Shown here one piece after another: positions 1-11,602 of a DNA stretch of 64,000 nucleotides (positions are counted from its first letter, which is position 1; every line of letters starts with the position of its first letter). Source of the DNA: Beroe ovata. Lineage: Eukaryota; Ctenophora; Nuda; Beroida; Beroidae. The notes under the pieces are model-generated. The model had not been told where the DNA came from. It searched no databases and saw only the letters and a list, made by a program, of their open reading frames with translations. Made by a program: the position numbers and the translations under genes. The stretch lies in assembly GCA_946803715.1 (NCBI GenBank), contig CAMPET010000073.1, positions 76,421 to 140,420 on the forward strand. Direction: 5' to 3'.

Positions 1-1300
1 ACACCCCAATGTACTGTTAAATTGCAATGCTCCCTAGGCGTGCCGTGAAATCGGGGCGCCTACTGTATTTTAATTGGGCTGGGGTGTACGATACACCCCA
101 GATCGATATGAGTCATATTATGTATACGTGTCATTTCATCATTTCGTTTCGTTGATTTGGCGTGAATGCTTGTTGATGGTCGATTATAAACTCTGTGTTT
201 ATGTCCATATTGAGTTTAGGAGAGTTGATATTGAGGCAATTTCATCACTTTTACATGTGCTACATGTGCAGGATACGAATCGGTGATTCGGAATCACTCA
301 CTCTCATCTTCACTTGCCCTCGTCTTATGACTTATCTAATAAGTAACCATGATCATGAATATTGAATTATTCCATCAGTAGACAGTTATAATAGGAGACT
401 GAAAATGCTCATCTCTGCCCTCTGGAGTGCTTTCTTTTTGTAGCGAAATGACTTGAATCGATGATTTCTGTGTGTTCAGGCATTATCTGGCTTGGACTTT
501 CCAAAATCTTCGCCTGCGGCGCTAAGCCTCTGGCAGTTGGGGGGCCTGCCCCCCAAACCCCCTGAGTCACTCGATTACTGTACACCCCAATTTCCTAAAT
601 TACAAATCCACCGCACGCCTCTGCTGTTTTCAGAAAGTTGTAATTCCCAGACCCTGTTTTCAGCATTATTTATCTGTAATCTGATACCCAGATTTGTTTC
701 AGATGGTTGAACATTGTAGACAGTGATACAAAGCCAATTGAATCAAACCCACACACTTTTTCACCACAAATCTACCAACAGTTTCAAGACATAAAAGTCT
801 CTGTTTGAGGATGTCAGATTTAACCCAGATAGTTGATTTAACATTTATATGACAGTTTAATCTTTGAGATGATGTCATGATGTGTACAGGTAAATGAAAC
901 TCAAAAGGTATGACATATAGATCATATAAATCCAGCCTTACACAACCCACCGATCAACTGACAGTTTGGTAATTAAAACCTTTTAAAGCTAAAACTCCAT
1001 CCTCCTGCAACCAGCAAATCCAAATAAAATTAAATTTCACAAAATTCATTCACCAAGAGCAACAAAATCCAAACATAATGCAAAAACTCTAAAGATTAAA
1101 ATGGACAAATTACAAAGAATATATTATAGAAATTGCTGACAGGAAAGATTGAGAACTAGGGGAGTAAATTAGGTTGAAGCAAATTAAAATATGACTTTCA
1201 AATTCACTATTCAGCACTCAAGTCAAAAGAAATTGTGAGGAGATGAAAGATTGAAATTAAAAATGTATGAATCGAAACCTGTAGAATTTAAGACATAAAA
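1..1300. other. Intergenic, no gene seen
   Basis: AT-rich sequence without a convincing coding frame or splice-bounded exon. The first 100 bases hold a small inverted pair: ACACCCCAATG at the very start and its complement near 80-90, with a second ACACCCC at 95-102. A C/G-homopolymer-rich stretch at 530-565 looks like a fragment of a dispersed repeat. The open frames here are short and of unlikely composition. Confidence 0.6.
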
Positions 1301-1317
1301 GTTAGGAATTTTTTGCA

Positions 1318-2045
1318 AAGGCTTGTTGGGCGATGTCAGACCGCTTCGATGCAAGCCGCGAAGCGGATAATTCTGACGAAATTCTGATCTCAACAGGGTC
1401 TATCATGCATCGATCGACAACGCAATTATTGCCCAGCGATGCTAGGCCCAGCTGACGCGAGCCGCGAAGCGGCGAGCGCCAGCGAGAATAATCTGCGGCG
1501 CGCGCGCAATGAAATTCTCGACAGGGGCTATCATCGACAGCCAACGCAATTAGAAACAGTAAACACTGGACAGATAACATCCGGCAAATAATTGCTACTA
1601 ATATGTTCTCGCGCTGCGTGACCCAAATACTCCGCGCGCGCTGCGCGTCTCCGTGGTTTGGTTTTTTACGATTTTTTGTGCACACGTTGCGCGCCCCTAT
1701 TCTACTCAGTGAACTGAAAAGTCGTAGAAAGAGACGCAGCGCGAGCGCGCGCGGAGTATTTGGGTCACGCAGCGCGGGTTGCCGGATGTTATCTGTCCAC
1801 TGTTTCTTGTGCGCGGCGCGCGCGCCTTCATCAAAGGCCGAAACAGGCCTTCGATGAAAGCGCGCGATCAAGGCGCCGATGAAGGCGCGCGATGAAGGCG
1901 CCGATGAAGGCGCGCGATGAAGGCGCCGATGAAGGCGCGCGCGCCGCGCGCAAGAAACAGTGGACAGATAACATCCGGCAAGCGCGGGAACACGACTTTT
2001 CAGTTCACTGAGGAGAACAGGGGCGCGCAACGTGTGCACATACTA
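1318..2045. repeat. GC-rich foldback repeat with nested inverted arms
   Basis: Strongly GC-rich block (many CGCGCG runs) in an AT-rich region. Two nested inverted pairs are visible. The first pairs about 1,553-1,665 (contains GACAGATAACATCCGGCAA) with about 1,729-1,806 (contains TTGCCGGATGTTATCTGTC). The second pairs about 1,679-1,836 with about 1,908-2,042; both ends carry the CACGTTGCGCGCCCC motif in opposite orientation. The left part (1,318-1,460) is a unit with CAACAGGGTCTATCAT that recurs elsewhere in the window. The long minus-strand open frame across it is a product of GC-rich repeats, not a gene. Confidence 0.75.
1859..1945. repeat. Short tandem array, ~28-bp unit
   Basis: About three copies of a 28-bp unit built from GATGAAGGCGCC and GATGAAGGCGCGC halves lie at the turn of the foldback repeat. 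They form its loop region. Confidence 0.75.
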
Positions 2046-3640
2046 ATATAGAAGTCACTGTGCACTGTTGTCATTTGGTCATTGTTATTGTTAGTTATAG
2101 TTTCTAGAAACAAGACCTCCTGTTTCGTGGGGAGTGCCCTGTATGGGTACATAATTCAATGAATTAATTTTCTATGAAGAGTGTTGTGTCAGAACAGAGT
2201 TGCCTGAAGGCAGAAAGTTTTACTTTACTTTACCACATCAACAGCTTGTCAAGCAATGCTAGACTGCTGATGCAAGCTTCGAAACGAAATTCTCGACAGG
2301 CTTCATGACATGGCCTATCATCAAACGAAATAGACAGCCAACATCTGGATTGAACAATCTGTTCACTTTTTAGCTAATTTGCATGGTTTTGTTTACAAGT
2401 TACATTCATATCTTTTTCTGTGCACCCCTGAGTGCTGTGGGCACTGGGCAAATCATTGATTCTGCTGAACTTCCGTTTAGCTACATTGACAGTGAATCTA
2501 CAGCTATTAATGTTTAAGTAAGGGCAAGTTAAATGGGATGAAAACATGCTCCAAGGCATTTCCTATTGCTTATCAAGAATTGGGATTTTGGAGGTCAGAT
2601 TTAGCTATTAAGTCCTCATTCCTGCTCTTACTAAGTCCATTGCCCTAATTCTATCATTTTATGTTTTTTTGGTTTCCTGACCCATCCCAAACCCTGACCC
2701 ACAGGTTACTTCCAGGTTACTTCCAGGTTCAAAGCCAGGTAAAGTGAACTGGAAAATTTTCTACTGCACCTCTTATGCAAAATTCTTCTACCCAGGTTGA
2801 AATTAAGATGCATCTTCCAACTCCTGCTCCAGATCATGGAGCCTTCCAAGTTAAAGAAAAGTAATCTGAAACTCCTTAAAATCTGGCAGGTCACAGAAAT
2901 AAACTCCCTGGTTTCTAGGGGCTGCCTCCCCAGAATCCTGCTACAGGTTACAGAACCTATTGTATGGAAGAACAAAATAAGATAATATGGATTTCCAAAA
3001 GCCTTTCCAGAATTGCTGACTGCTACTGCAGATTTGAGACTTTCAATGGAATGAGATGAGCATAAGTCTTTCATACTTTTTGATTGATATGTCAAAGGAC
3101 CCTTTCCTTGCGCGAAAGACTCAGCTGAAGCAAGCCACAAAGAGCAAATCCTTATTTGCTCAAGGAAAATTTGTGCAAGATTATTTGTGCATGCAAGATG
3201 AAATTCTCTGAAAAAGTCTATCATCAATGGACAAAAGGTTCCCAGAAATTTTTTTGGCTGCAGTGGGCTGAAAGACTCATGATAAATTTGGTCAGCACAG
3301 CCACATGTTTGTATTCTGAAATCTGATCCATCATGAATGATCTATCATGAATGATGATAAATCATGATGATTTAGTTAAGACTTCGGCTTTGGTATTGGC
3401 AAAAAATACTGAGCTTCGGCTTCTGCTAAAATTTTGACTTAGGTCGTTTCATGCTTCTTCTGTTGCTCTCACTCCTCAAATTTGATTGTAACAATAAGTG
3501 TTGATAAGTTTAAAACTTCTGTATTTTGCCACCATAGACACATCAAGGTACAGTTGTTTAGACATGCATCTGATAACACACATTATTATTTTCTTGATTT
3601 AAGACTTATGAGAAATCACAGTGTTAGATATCAAGTTAAG
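2046..3640. other. Intergenic with degenerate repeat copies
   Basis: No gene supported. About 2,225-2,330 and 3,105-3,235 are diverged copies of the unit seen at 1,318-1,460: the GAAATTCTC..TATCATC signature is kept and GC-rich arms are lost. At 2,703-2,730 there is a short direct repeat of GGTTACTTCCA. At 3,325-3,375 there is an ATGAATGATCTATCATG-type low-complexity stretch. Confidence 0.5.
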
Positions 3641-3642
3641 AG

Positions 3643-4404
3643 ATGTCAGAGATGCCAGAGATGAACCCAATTATTCCAATAACAGGCAATAATTGGGGAG
3701 GTATCAATCAGGCCAAGTCAACGGATTGTAAGCCTTATAGATGCGTTTATTGTAGCTTTAGAACTGCCTATAAGCATTCTCTAAAGACACACATAAGAAG
3801 ACATAAGGGCATCAAACCTTACAAATGTGATTTTTGCTTTTGGTCAGGAACAGAAAGTGGACAACTCAAAATACATCAGAGAAAGCACACGGGAGAGAAA
3901 CCGTATGAATGTAACTCTTGTGACTATAAGGCATCTTCAAAGTCATCACTTTTAGCTCACTTGAAAACACATGACAAGGAAAGCAATAAATTGAAATGCT
4001 TGCAGTGTAGTTTTCAAACACATACAAAAGCTAAACTCCGAAATCATTCAAAAGTCCACGAAATAAAGTATTGTTCATCTTGCTCCTACTCTACAAAGGA
4101 TCCATTTCAGTTCAGAGAACATAAGAAATCACATACCCTTAAATGTAAACTTTGCTCAAAGGTTTGTGCCGATGTCACAAAATTGAAAGATCACATAGGA
4201 ATCCATACTGGGGATAGAAAATGGAAGTGTGATATATGTTCATACAATACCAGTAAAAAATCTCTCTTGGAAACCCATTTTCAGAGCCATTTTCATGATA
4301 ACAATGATAATTATAAGTGCTCACAGTGTTCTTTTACAACAACAAGAGCGTCATCATTGTCAAATCATCTGAAAATTCACATACCCCTTTCGAGTTTCTC
4401 TTGA
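3643..4404 (+). CDS. C2H2 zinc-finger protein, eight fingers
   Basis: A 253-residue protein made almost entirely of C2H2 zinc fingers, so probably a nuclear DNA-binding regulator. Eight fingers follow one another from about residue 30 to 248. Typical linkers occur (HTGEKPYEC between fingers 2 and 3), while fingers 4-6 have shorter, irregular linkers. Many fingers read C-x2-C-S-(F/Y), as in REST/ZNF-type arrays. The start at 3,643 is the first of three closely spaced in-frame ATGs; the others are at 3,652 and 3,661. No KRAB, BTB or SCAN domain is visible, so the target and direction of regulation cannot be said. The coding region is a single exon; a 5' non-coding exon is possible. It is transcribed toward the DDHD gene, 440 bp downstream. 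Confidence 0.85.
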   Translation: MSEMPEMNPIIPITGNNWGGINQAKSTDCKPYRCVYCSFRTAYKHSLKTHIRRHKGIKPYKCDFCFWSGTESGQLKIHQRKHTGEKPYECNSCDYKASSKSSLLAHLKTHDKESNKLKCLQCSFQTHTKAKLRNHSKVHEIKYCSSCSYSTKDPFQFREHKKSHTLKCKLCSKVCADVTKLKDHIGIHTGDRKWKCDICSYNTSKKSLLETHFQSHFHDNNDNYKCSQCSFTTTRASSLSNHLKIHIPLSSFS

Positions 4405-4834
4405 AATAACAGAGTCATAGGTAAATGATTGGTATTCTTCAATCAAATTGTTTATTGTTATTATTAACGTAGGTTGTATGAATGGACTGAGTTCTTAAAT
4501 GAATATCTGCTAGTTTGCATTTATTTTGTATCATGTGTATGCATCTGATTGATTTAATCATCCAAGTGCTCAAGTAATAACCAAATATGAATTTTTGATG
4601 GCCTGTTTGTCCTCAACAACTGTTATCATCTATTCATTTAATCACCCATTTATCTCTGTAGCCAATTCGTTGAGAAACCACAAAATTTGGTTTGATGTTC
4701 TTTGATTCTTACAATTCGGAATCGATTTTTTTGAAAAAATCGATTTTTATCGATAATAGTCGGTAATTGGAGTTGGATTTTCAATTGCCCTTGCCCAGTA
4801 GTCTATATTTTAATAAACCCTTCTTTCTATATAG
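4405..4834. other. Spacer between zinc-finger and DDHD genes
   Basis: AT-rich. It should hold the zinc-finger 3' UTR and the DDHD promoter or a 5' intron, because a polypyrimidine tract and TATATAG acceptor end at 4,834. A short inverted motif at 4,725-4,755 (AATCGATTTTT..AAAAATCGATT) can form a hairpin. Confidence 0.5.
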
Positions 4835-4843
4835 GAGGTATTG

Positions 4844-7800
4844 ATGACTGAACCAAGTGTTCCTGAATGTTGCTCTACACCACGTTGCACCGATCCACTT
4901 ATAAATCCCGTGAGTTCACTTGAGTCTGATGAATCAGAAGCCGATATTATCGAACAAAGCATTAGATCTTCGATCAGCAATGTGAATTTGAAACAGTTGA
5001 CTCATGAAATAGAGACAACTTCGGTCCTTGGTGGTCTGATTATGCACACGGCAGAATCCCCTTCACAACAAAGATTATATTATCCTCAAGCTGCAGACAG
5101 CTATCCTGTGCCGCCTGCTCCAACAGAAATTGTTCAGGAAAACACTCACCATTCCAAACCTGATCACTCACTTAAACCTTCAGCCCCTACACTACAAGAT
5201 ATTCATTCAAAAGAGCATGTTAATTTGATGGACGTCTCCCAATATAATACAGATAGAAGCAGTCTGAGTTACCCAAGTGAAGCGCAATATCTTGGCAAGC
5301 GATCTCAGACAATGGTTGGATTTTCAGAAGATGAGAAGTCCCCAGCGACCATTAACACTGATATTCCACAGGAGCCACTGAACATATCACTGTCACCCAT
5401 CACATCACCTGTTACGTCATTACTCCTCCAAACACCTGTACATTGGTACTACAGTTGTCCTGACGGAAGCTGGAATCCGTTCTCCTATCTTGACTCCGCT
5501 GCCATTGAAGTGGCATGTACACAAGCAGGTATGATAATAGTGCTGCAGCGAAGATACTTGATGTAAGACTACAATTGACAGCAACCTCAGCTCTCAGATT
5601 CATGACATTTCAGAGGGCGGACAGTGCACTAGTCTCAGCACTGGAGGTGGTAGATATGATGTGAACCTTGCTGCTCGTCAAAGGACACCAGTATACTGGA
5701 CTGGACCATCGAGTGCCATCAGACGGTGCTCTTGGTTCTACAGGAGTATCAATGACATCATGCAGCCTTTTGATGAGGATAAATCGAGGATTCTAGAGGT
5801 TTAGACTTTCGTTGCCCTAAATTTGATATTTTAACGTGATATTTACCCTCGGATGAAGTCTCTGATGCATGACCCATACTGTTTATTGATAGAGCTCATT
5901 TCTACAGGAAAATTACTCAACTGCTGTAAAGCTGCGTAACTTCCCTACACACGTTGAGCTGGGGAATGGAGAGGTAATAAACCGATGACAAGTGACGCAT
6001 GACACAAATCACAATAATCAATGACACAATGAAAACGTGACACAGTAACGCTTGAGTGCTTGTCGCTTGACAGTTACAAAACAGTACGTGTGAACTTTCC
6101 AATATTACACTAGCAGACAGTGAATCGGTGTTAAATCGTCCTTGTCTCAGGTAGTAACCATCAACTCGCAATCTATGATGGTCCTCAAATCAACCCCTAC
6201 CAAACAAGGCACCCCTACGCTTGTAAGAAGAGGAGTCCCCCATAACGACAAAATACCACCGGGTCAGTCGGTAGTCTGCAAACCCTATCGGCTCCTTTGG
6301 TTGACCTGTTGTTACTGTCATCTATTTGAATTTTGCATATATTCGAGAAGTTGGTAGTCACTCTTATTCTTCTAATTCAGATGAAAAGGAGACCGCAGAT
6401 CATTTGGTATTTGTTCTGCATGGAGTTGGATCGATGGGTGATACGGAGCAGAAATCATTCGTTGATTGTGGTAATTAGCTGTCACATTCTCGATATTTTT
6501 TTGCTTTCCCAGAATTACTCTAGAAGTTTTGATAATGATATAGGTTTAAGGAAAAGCGGAAAAGGGTGAGTATTTAGAACTTACTAATTTGCCAATGGAA
6601 TGTAATAAAATCTCCCCCTCCCTTCAGTTTCAGAAATGAGAAGAACTAGTCAGGGACTGATAACTGAACACTGGGACAAACTGAACTTCGCAAAGGAAGA
6701 AACTCAAAGTACTATTATATACAGTGATTAGCATCACCCATATTGTTGAAATGACTATTAATGACCTGGTGATGACCTATCATATTTTATGACACAACTC
6801 ATTCCTCAGGAAGGATTGAGTTCGTGCCAGTACAGTGGCACGCAGCACTTCACAGTGATACACTCGGGGTGGATAGGAACATCAGTAAACTAACTCTACC
6901 CAGCATTCCTATGTTGAGAGACTTTGTTAACAGCACTTGTGTGGACGTTCTCTTCTATACCAGTCCTTTCTACTGCAAGGTATCACGTGGATTATTATCC
7001 TGTTATAGTGATGTCTATTATACTTGCGTTCATGATAGTTCCTCTTTAATTTCAAATCTCTCTACAGGCTATAATTGAACAGTGTTGCTCGGAAATGAAT
7101 AGACTCTACGACAAGTTCATGTCCAGGAACCCCAATTTCAAGGGAGGAGTGTCAATCATCGGACATAGTCTGGGTTGGTGTCCTATTTCACAACACAATA
7201 TTCAGTATCTTTTGCGAGAGTTCTATGACGTCGCAGGAGCGCGCGGAACCGAATGCCTAATTTCTGATAGATTGCGCAGGTAGTTGCGACGTTTCTCGCG
7301 GATCTCAGATTTCACCTTTGCGTGGACATTCTACATTGCGTGGACGTGTGATGATACACGTCACGGCCAATGACGTGTCTTAATTAAGTGTCTTAATTAA
7401 GTGTCTTAATTAAGTGTCTTAATTAAGGTAAATGTAAGCCACCCTTCCAGCAAGCTTGAATGCTTGCATGCACATGTACAGATGTAAGGCGAGTGAACAA
7501 TCAATTCAATCGGTATTTTCCGATAAAATTACATAATCGCTACAAAAATTTGTAGAGACCGCGAGTTTTCATAGTCGGGACTGTCACGTGATCAAAAGTT
7601 ACTCTTCGAATTAGTGCAGTATAGTACATGTTCATCTATAATCGGAGTGTTTTTCAGGCTCAGTTATTGCATTCGACATTTTGTTACAACAAGAGGTATG
7701 GATATTGACGAGAGAATAGTTCATATTTTATTGAAGTTTCAGTCACTCATACCGTCATGTATCTCATCTTCACTATTCTCTCAGGCATTTACAAGGTCTG

Positions 7801-9492
7801 GTGATACTGAAATGGGTCAGAAGAGTCCACTTGTAGGTATATTTCACCTCACAATAGATCATGGTTTTCTTGGGGAGGGTTCCCAAATGTTTTTGAATTT
7901 TGATCACGTGACACAGATAGAACAATGAAAACGTGGATATAACCCATGAAAATACAGAAACGCTGTCACGTGATCCCCTCCCAAAGAATGTTATTCTCTA
8001 TTGTACAGAATATGGTAGATCCCTGCCACACCAACTTATATATGACTTGTTCCATCTCACAGAACACAAGTTCTACGGATTGTCTGTTGAAATCATCGCC
8101 AGCAGAACACAGTGATACAAAATCTGGTGTATTGGAGTCGGCGTCAGATGCGAAACAGCGGACACATCACTCTTCTTACTCATACGAGAAGTCCAGATAT
8201 AAAAGTGTGCGAGCAAGTTTTCATATACATTATGCCAATATTGATATGCTTAATCATCAGCTCATGTGTAATTTACTCAGTAATTTGTACAATTAATTCA
8301 TGTCTCCTTTGACAGGCGTGTGATACATCAGGGACAGGACAACCTCTCGTACTGGCACCTGCTCTCTCATTCAGTCCCTCACACTTGTTCGCCCTCGGTA
8401 GCCCTCTCGGTCTTTTTCTAACTGTGAGGGGTGTTCACTCGTTGGGAAGCGACTTCTCTCTGCCCACGTGTGGCCACTTCTTCAATATTTTCCATCCTGT
8501 GAGCAACATTTTCAACAATTTGAGATTCATTTTACACATGACATTCATTTGGCACTTGACAGTTTCCTATTGATCGCATTTATAACCAAGTTCTTCACTT
8601 TCAGTATGATCCAGTGGTGAGTTATTTGTCAAATCGGAAATAATATTCACCAATCCAGGCATCTACTCCTGGCAAGCTTCCAAAAACCACGTACTGTAAA
8701 CAGGTGGTTTGGTTCAAATCTACACAAACAACAATAATCCGGCGCGTGCGCGCTGAATTTCACTATGAAACGTTGCTCAAAACTAGCAATAGATTGACAC
8801 GTATCTGTGACTCAGCATTTTGCCATTTTAGTGATTGCAGTAGGTGCCTTTTAAACCGATTCAAACTAAAATCATAATTACCGGAAATTATTCCAGGCAT
8901 ACAGAATAGAACCAATGCTTGTTGGTGGTACCAGCGAGCCCGTCATTATCCCCCATCATAGGGGAAGAAAAAGAATGCACAAAGGTACAGGCATCATAAT
9001 ATCTCTATATTAGTTGGTAAACTTGAATGCACAAAGGTACAGGCATCATACATAATATCTATATTAGTCGGTAAACTTCCTTCTTATTTCTGCATTGAAG
9101 CTTCCTTCTTATTTCTGCATTTTTTCGTTTAATCCCGTTCCAGACGGGATGAAAAGAGTGCCAGATTTTCCTAATTCAAATTCTTACCGGCTTTTTGATT
9201 CATTTCAACCATTTTCCAGAAAAGACTGCATTGAAACCAGAAATATTACATTTATACATTGCTCGTATCTGTTTCAGAGATCACTGAACAGCTATCTAGA
9301 TTGGGTGTTGCTGTGAAGAACCAGATTTCTAACAGAATACAGTCGTTCTACAGTAGTACGGGAAACTGTGCCGAAGTTACAGACGACGAATCACAAGGTT
9401 TGCTGGGAAAAATTTCTACTCCCAAGCCCCAATCAAACTCTTCGTTGAAAAGAAATTTGAAAAAGAAGAGCAGAGATGCCTCGACAAAATAA
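4844..9492 (+). CDS. DDHD-domain phospholipase A1 with WWE domain, 15 exons
   Basis: Intracellular PA-preferring phospholipase A1 family (DDHD1/DDHD2/SEC23IP), which hydrolyses phospholipid acyl chains on ER/Golgi membranes. Exons: 4,844-5,528; 5,614-5,798; 5,908-5,973; 6,151-6,262; 6,381-6,470; 6,628-6,708; 6,810-6,979; 7,068-7,173; 7,658-7,695; 7,785-7,832; 8,063-8,206; 8,316-8,498; 8,605-8,616; 8,897-8,984; 9,278-9,492. All phases agree, giving about 740 residues. A Ser/Pro-rich N-terminus precedes a WWE-type domain ([24 protein letters not shown]). LVFVLHGVG and the GHSLG nucleophile motif follow; GHSLG is split by the intron after 7,173. The C-terminal DDHD block has [21 protein letters not shown] and [10 protein letters not shown] see no SAM domain, so it is closer to DDHD1 in layout. 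The 8,206 and 6,708 donors are weak, and an upstream 5' exon is likely because an acceptor lies just before 4,835. Confidence 0.88.
7373..7426. repeat. Tandem 13-bp repeat, four copies
   Basis: Four perfect copies of GTGTCTTAATTAA lie in a row inside the intron of the DDHD gene between exons 8 and 9. Each copy carries the 8-bp palindrome TTAATTAA. Confidence 0.9.
8972..9079 (+). repeat. Tandem duplication of a splice donor segment
   Basis: A segment of about 54 bp beginning GAATGCACAAAGGTACAG occurs twice, at about 8,972-9,025 and 9,027-9,079, with a few differences. The first copy covers the end of DDHD exon 14 and its donor, so the second is a decoy copy of exon end plus donor lying in the intron. 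A second small duplication (CTTCCTTCTTATTTCTGCATT) follows at 9,077-9,121. Confidence 0.85.
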
Positions 9493-9826
9493 ACCCCTTA
9501 TATGGGAATCGATGAAACCTATCGATGACCAAGTCCCGTTAAGGTAGAAGCACTGCTAAGGGGAAAGAAATGATAAGGGATGTTGATGTCAAGTGTTGAG
9601 TAGTGTCAAGTGTTAAATGGTGTCGAGTATAAAGTGGTGTTAAGAATGAAGTGCTAGTGGTGTCAGTGGAAGTGCTCTCAGGAATTATAGTGCTATGGAA
9701 ATCTATCAAAGGAATCTGTTTTCGAGGGAAAAATTGCTGTTAAGGCAAAGCACTTCCCCAGGCTCAACTTTTACCTAATAGCACAACTTTTCACTTGTTA
9801 ATAACAATTACAAACAATTACAATTA
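9493..9826. other. DDHD 3' flank with GTGTCAAG-type degenerate repeats
   Basis: At 9,575-9,680 the sequence is a string of diverged GTGTCAAG / GTGTCGAG / GTGTTAAG units spaced 10-20 bp. The same units form a larger array at 32,580-33,070. No gene seen. Confidence 0.6.
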
Positions 9827-10630
9827 GGTGCAGAAGAACTTTCTAAGCACATTTTAGAGGAGTTGGGGTCATATAATGTGCCCAAAGAGAAATTAGTCAG
9901 TCAGTGTTACGACGGTGCAGCAGTCATGAGTGGGCATATTTCTGGTGTGCAAACGAGAATCAGAGAAGTTGTTGATTCTGCTCTATACGTTCACTGTATG
10001 GCACACGAGGTGAATATGATCAATGATGATTTACTCCATTAATTCCACTTTCAAGTACGGTAACAAGTGTATTGCAGTCTTTTTAGCTCAAAATAACCGT
10101 GCTTGCAGCTCAATTTGGCACTGAAAGAGAGTCTGAAATCAATTACCCCGGTTAATATCTTTCTCGAAACGCTGACTGGAATCCACACTTTTTTCAACAA
10201 AAGTTTTCGCCGAACAGCAACGTTACAACAGCAAACGCCCATACGGAAACCAGTATCTGCTTGCGAAACACGCTGGACATATAGATCTAGACAGGTGTCA
10301 GCTATAAAGTCAGATTTGGCTTCATACAGAAACTGTTTCGACAGTATCATGACCAGCTCTGATCCCAGTTGGCAAGACTCCAAACTCCAAGCAGAAGGGT
10401 TCAGTAATAAAGTCTGGGACTTCTCATTTGTGTACTGGTTGCACGTTTTCACAGACATCTTCAAAGCAACCGATTTGTTCTACAAAGAGCTTCAAGATCT
10501 GAAGATGCATATCGGCTGGGCCACGCCTGCTCTTGAGAGGTGTGTTGCTGCAGTGAAGTCCGTGAGGGAACGTCAGAGGCAAATATCTTTCGCGGTAAAA
10601 AAGTCGAAATTTCGCGGCACCGCGAAATGA
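9827..10630 (+). pseudogene. hAT-family transposase relic (partial, spliced)
   Basis: Remnant of a hAT DNA transposase, a cut-and-paste enzyme of the RNase H fold. The first part (9,827-10,009) encodes QCYDGAAVMSGHISGVQ and ALYVHCMAHE. The second (10,109 to about 10,570) continues directly with LNLALKES and SACETRWTYRS. The two join through a GT..AG interval (10,010-10,108), so the source element, or a gene domesticated from it, had an intron here. The N-terminal BED finger and the C-terminal dimerisation block are not present. The frame runs into a short tandem repeat after 10,570, so this copy is broken. Confidence 0.75.
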
Positions 10631-10770
10631 AAAATTGCCAAATTTCGCGGCAGCATCGCGGTAAAAATTGAGAAATTCGCGGCAGTTTCGCGGCAAAAAT
10701 GGGAAAATTCGCGGCAATTTCGCGGCTAAAATGGGAAAACCGCGGCAGTTTCGCGGCTAAAATTATGCAA
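10585..10770. repeat. Degenerate tandem repeat, TTCGCGGCA units
   Basis: Five or six diverged units of about 34 bp, each with AATTTCGCGGCA and a following AAAATGGGAAAA-type stretch, directly after the hAT relic. A single n at 10,832 marks a contig join just downstream. Confidence 0.8.
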
Positions 10771-11602
10771 ATCGCGATCTTGTGATATTAAACGAGATAG
10801 CATTCTTGTAAGAGATACTGTGATCTATAGGNCATAACTTGCGAACATTTTATCATTTCGACGTGAAATTGTGGCTGTCTGAGTTTCTAATGGTCCATGA
10901 GCTATGGTAGAAGTTTCAAGTCAGTAGATATTAATTGTACGTTCTAGCTCACAGAGTTCGCCACTTGTGATGGGGGGTATTTAGTGTTTATAATGTGTTA
11001 GGGTTGGTGTGTGTTATAGTATGGGAGGTAAGCACTTGTGGTAGGGGGTGTATTTATCTCTGATGAGCCTTGTGTGAAGCACAGTGAGCTTGTTATCAGA
11101 GAAGTGTATATCTGATGAGGTTTAGTGACCTTGTCACTGGTTTGTTTGGTTCTGATGAGGTTTGAGTAACTCTGGCGCGCGGAAGTGTCACGTGACCCCC
11201 ATTGTTGGTGAGCATGACGTGGTTGGTTACTTAATCAGGTAAACAAACATATATGATTATTAATGTAGACAGTGATCAACGCTAGTTTCACATGATGTGG
11301 CATCTGTAGTTTGTCTACAGGTGGGATTATGAGCTGTCAAAGGGCGATGTCTGAATTTGATTGGTAGTTACGAGAGGCTGGTCGGAAATTTGCTTGAAAA
11401 ATGGGATAAAACGAGCGACATGAAGTGGTCGTATATTAACAATCCGGTTTCTCAAACTATCATATCTCTATTATCACAATTCCATTGCTGACTAAAAACG
11501 AACGCGACACTTTCATTTGCTCTATTGATAGTTTCACTTGTTCGAACGGTTCTATTGCTTCGTTGCTGATTCCGTTTGTTTGTCTGATTTGTGCACTGAA
11601 AT
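10771..11602. other. Left flank of the Polinton, boundary not resolved
   Basis: Contains n at 10,832 and short TCTGATGAGG repeats at 11,060-11,160. It should hold the left Polinton terminus and the polymerase promoter. I compared it by eye with the right flank (25,364-25,795) and saw no shared long terminal inverted repeat, so the element end is not located. Confidence 0.4.

Noticed and set aside
1302-2039. 245-codon minus-strand open frame
   Set aside because: It spans the GC-rich foldback and its tandem units. Stops are rare there because of base composition, and the encoded Ala/Arg-rich text follows the repeats.
2706-3227. 173-codon minus-strand frame
   Set aside because: It begins in a repeat copy, has no domain or codon pattern of a gene, and covers direct repeats of GGTTACTTCCA.
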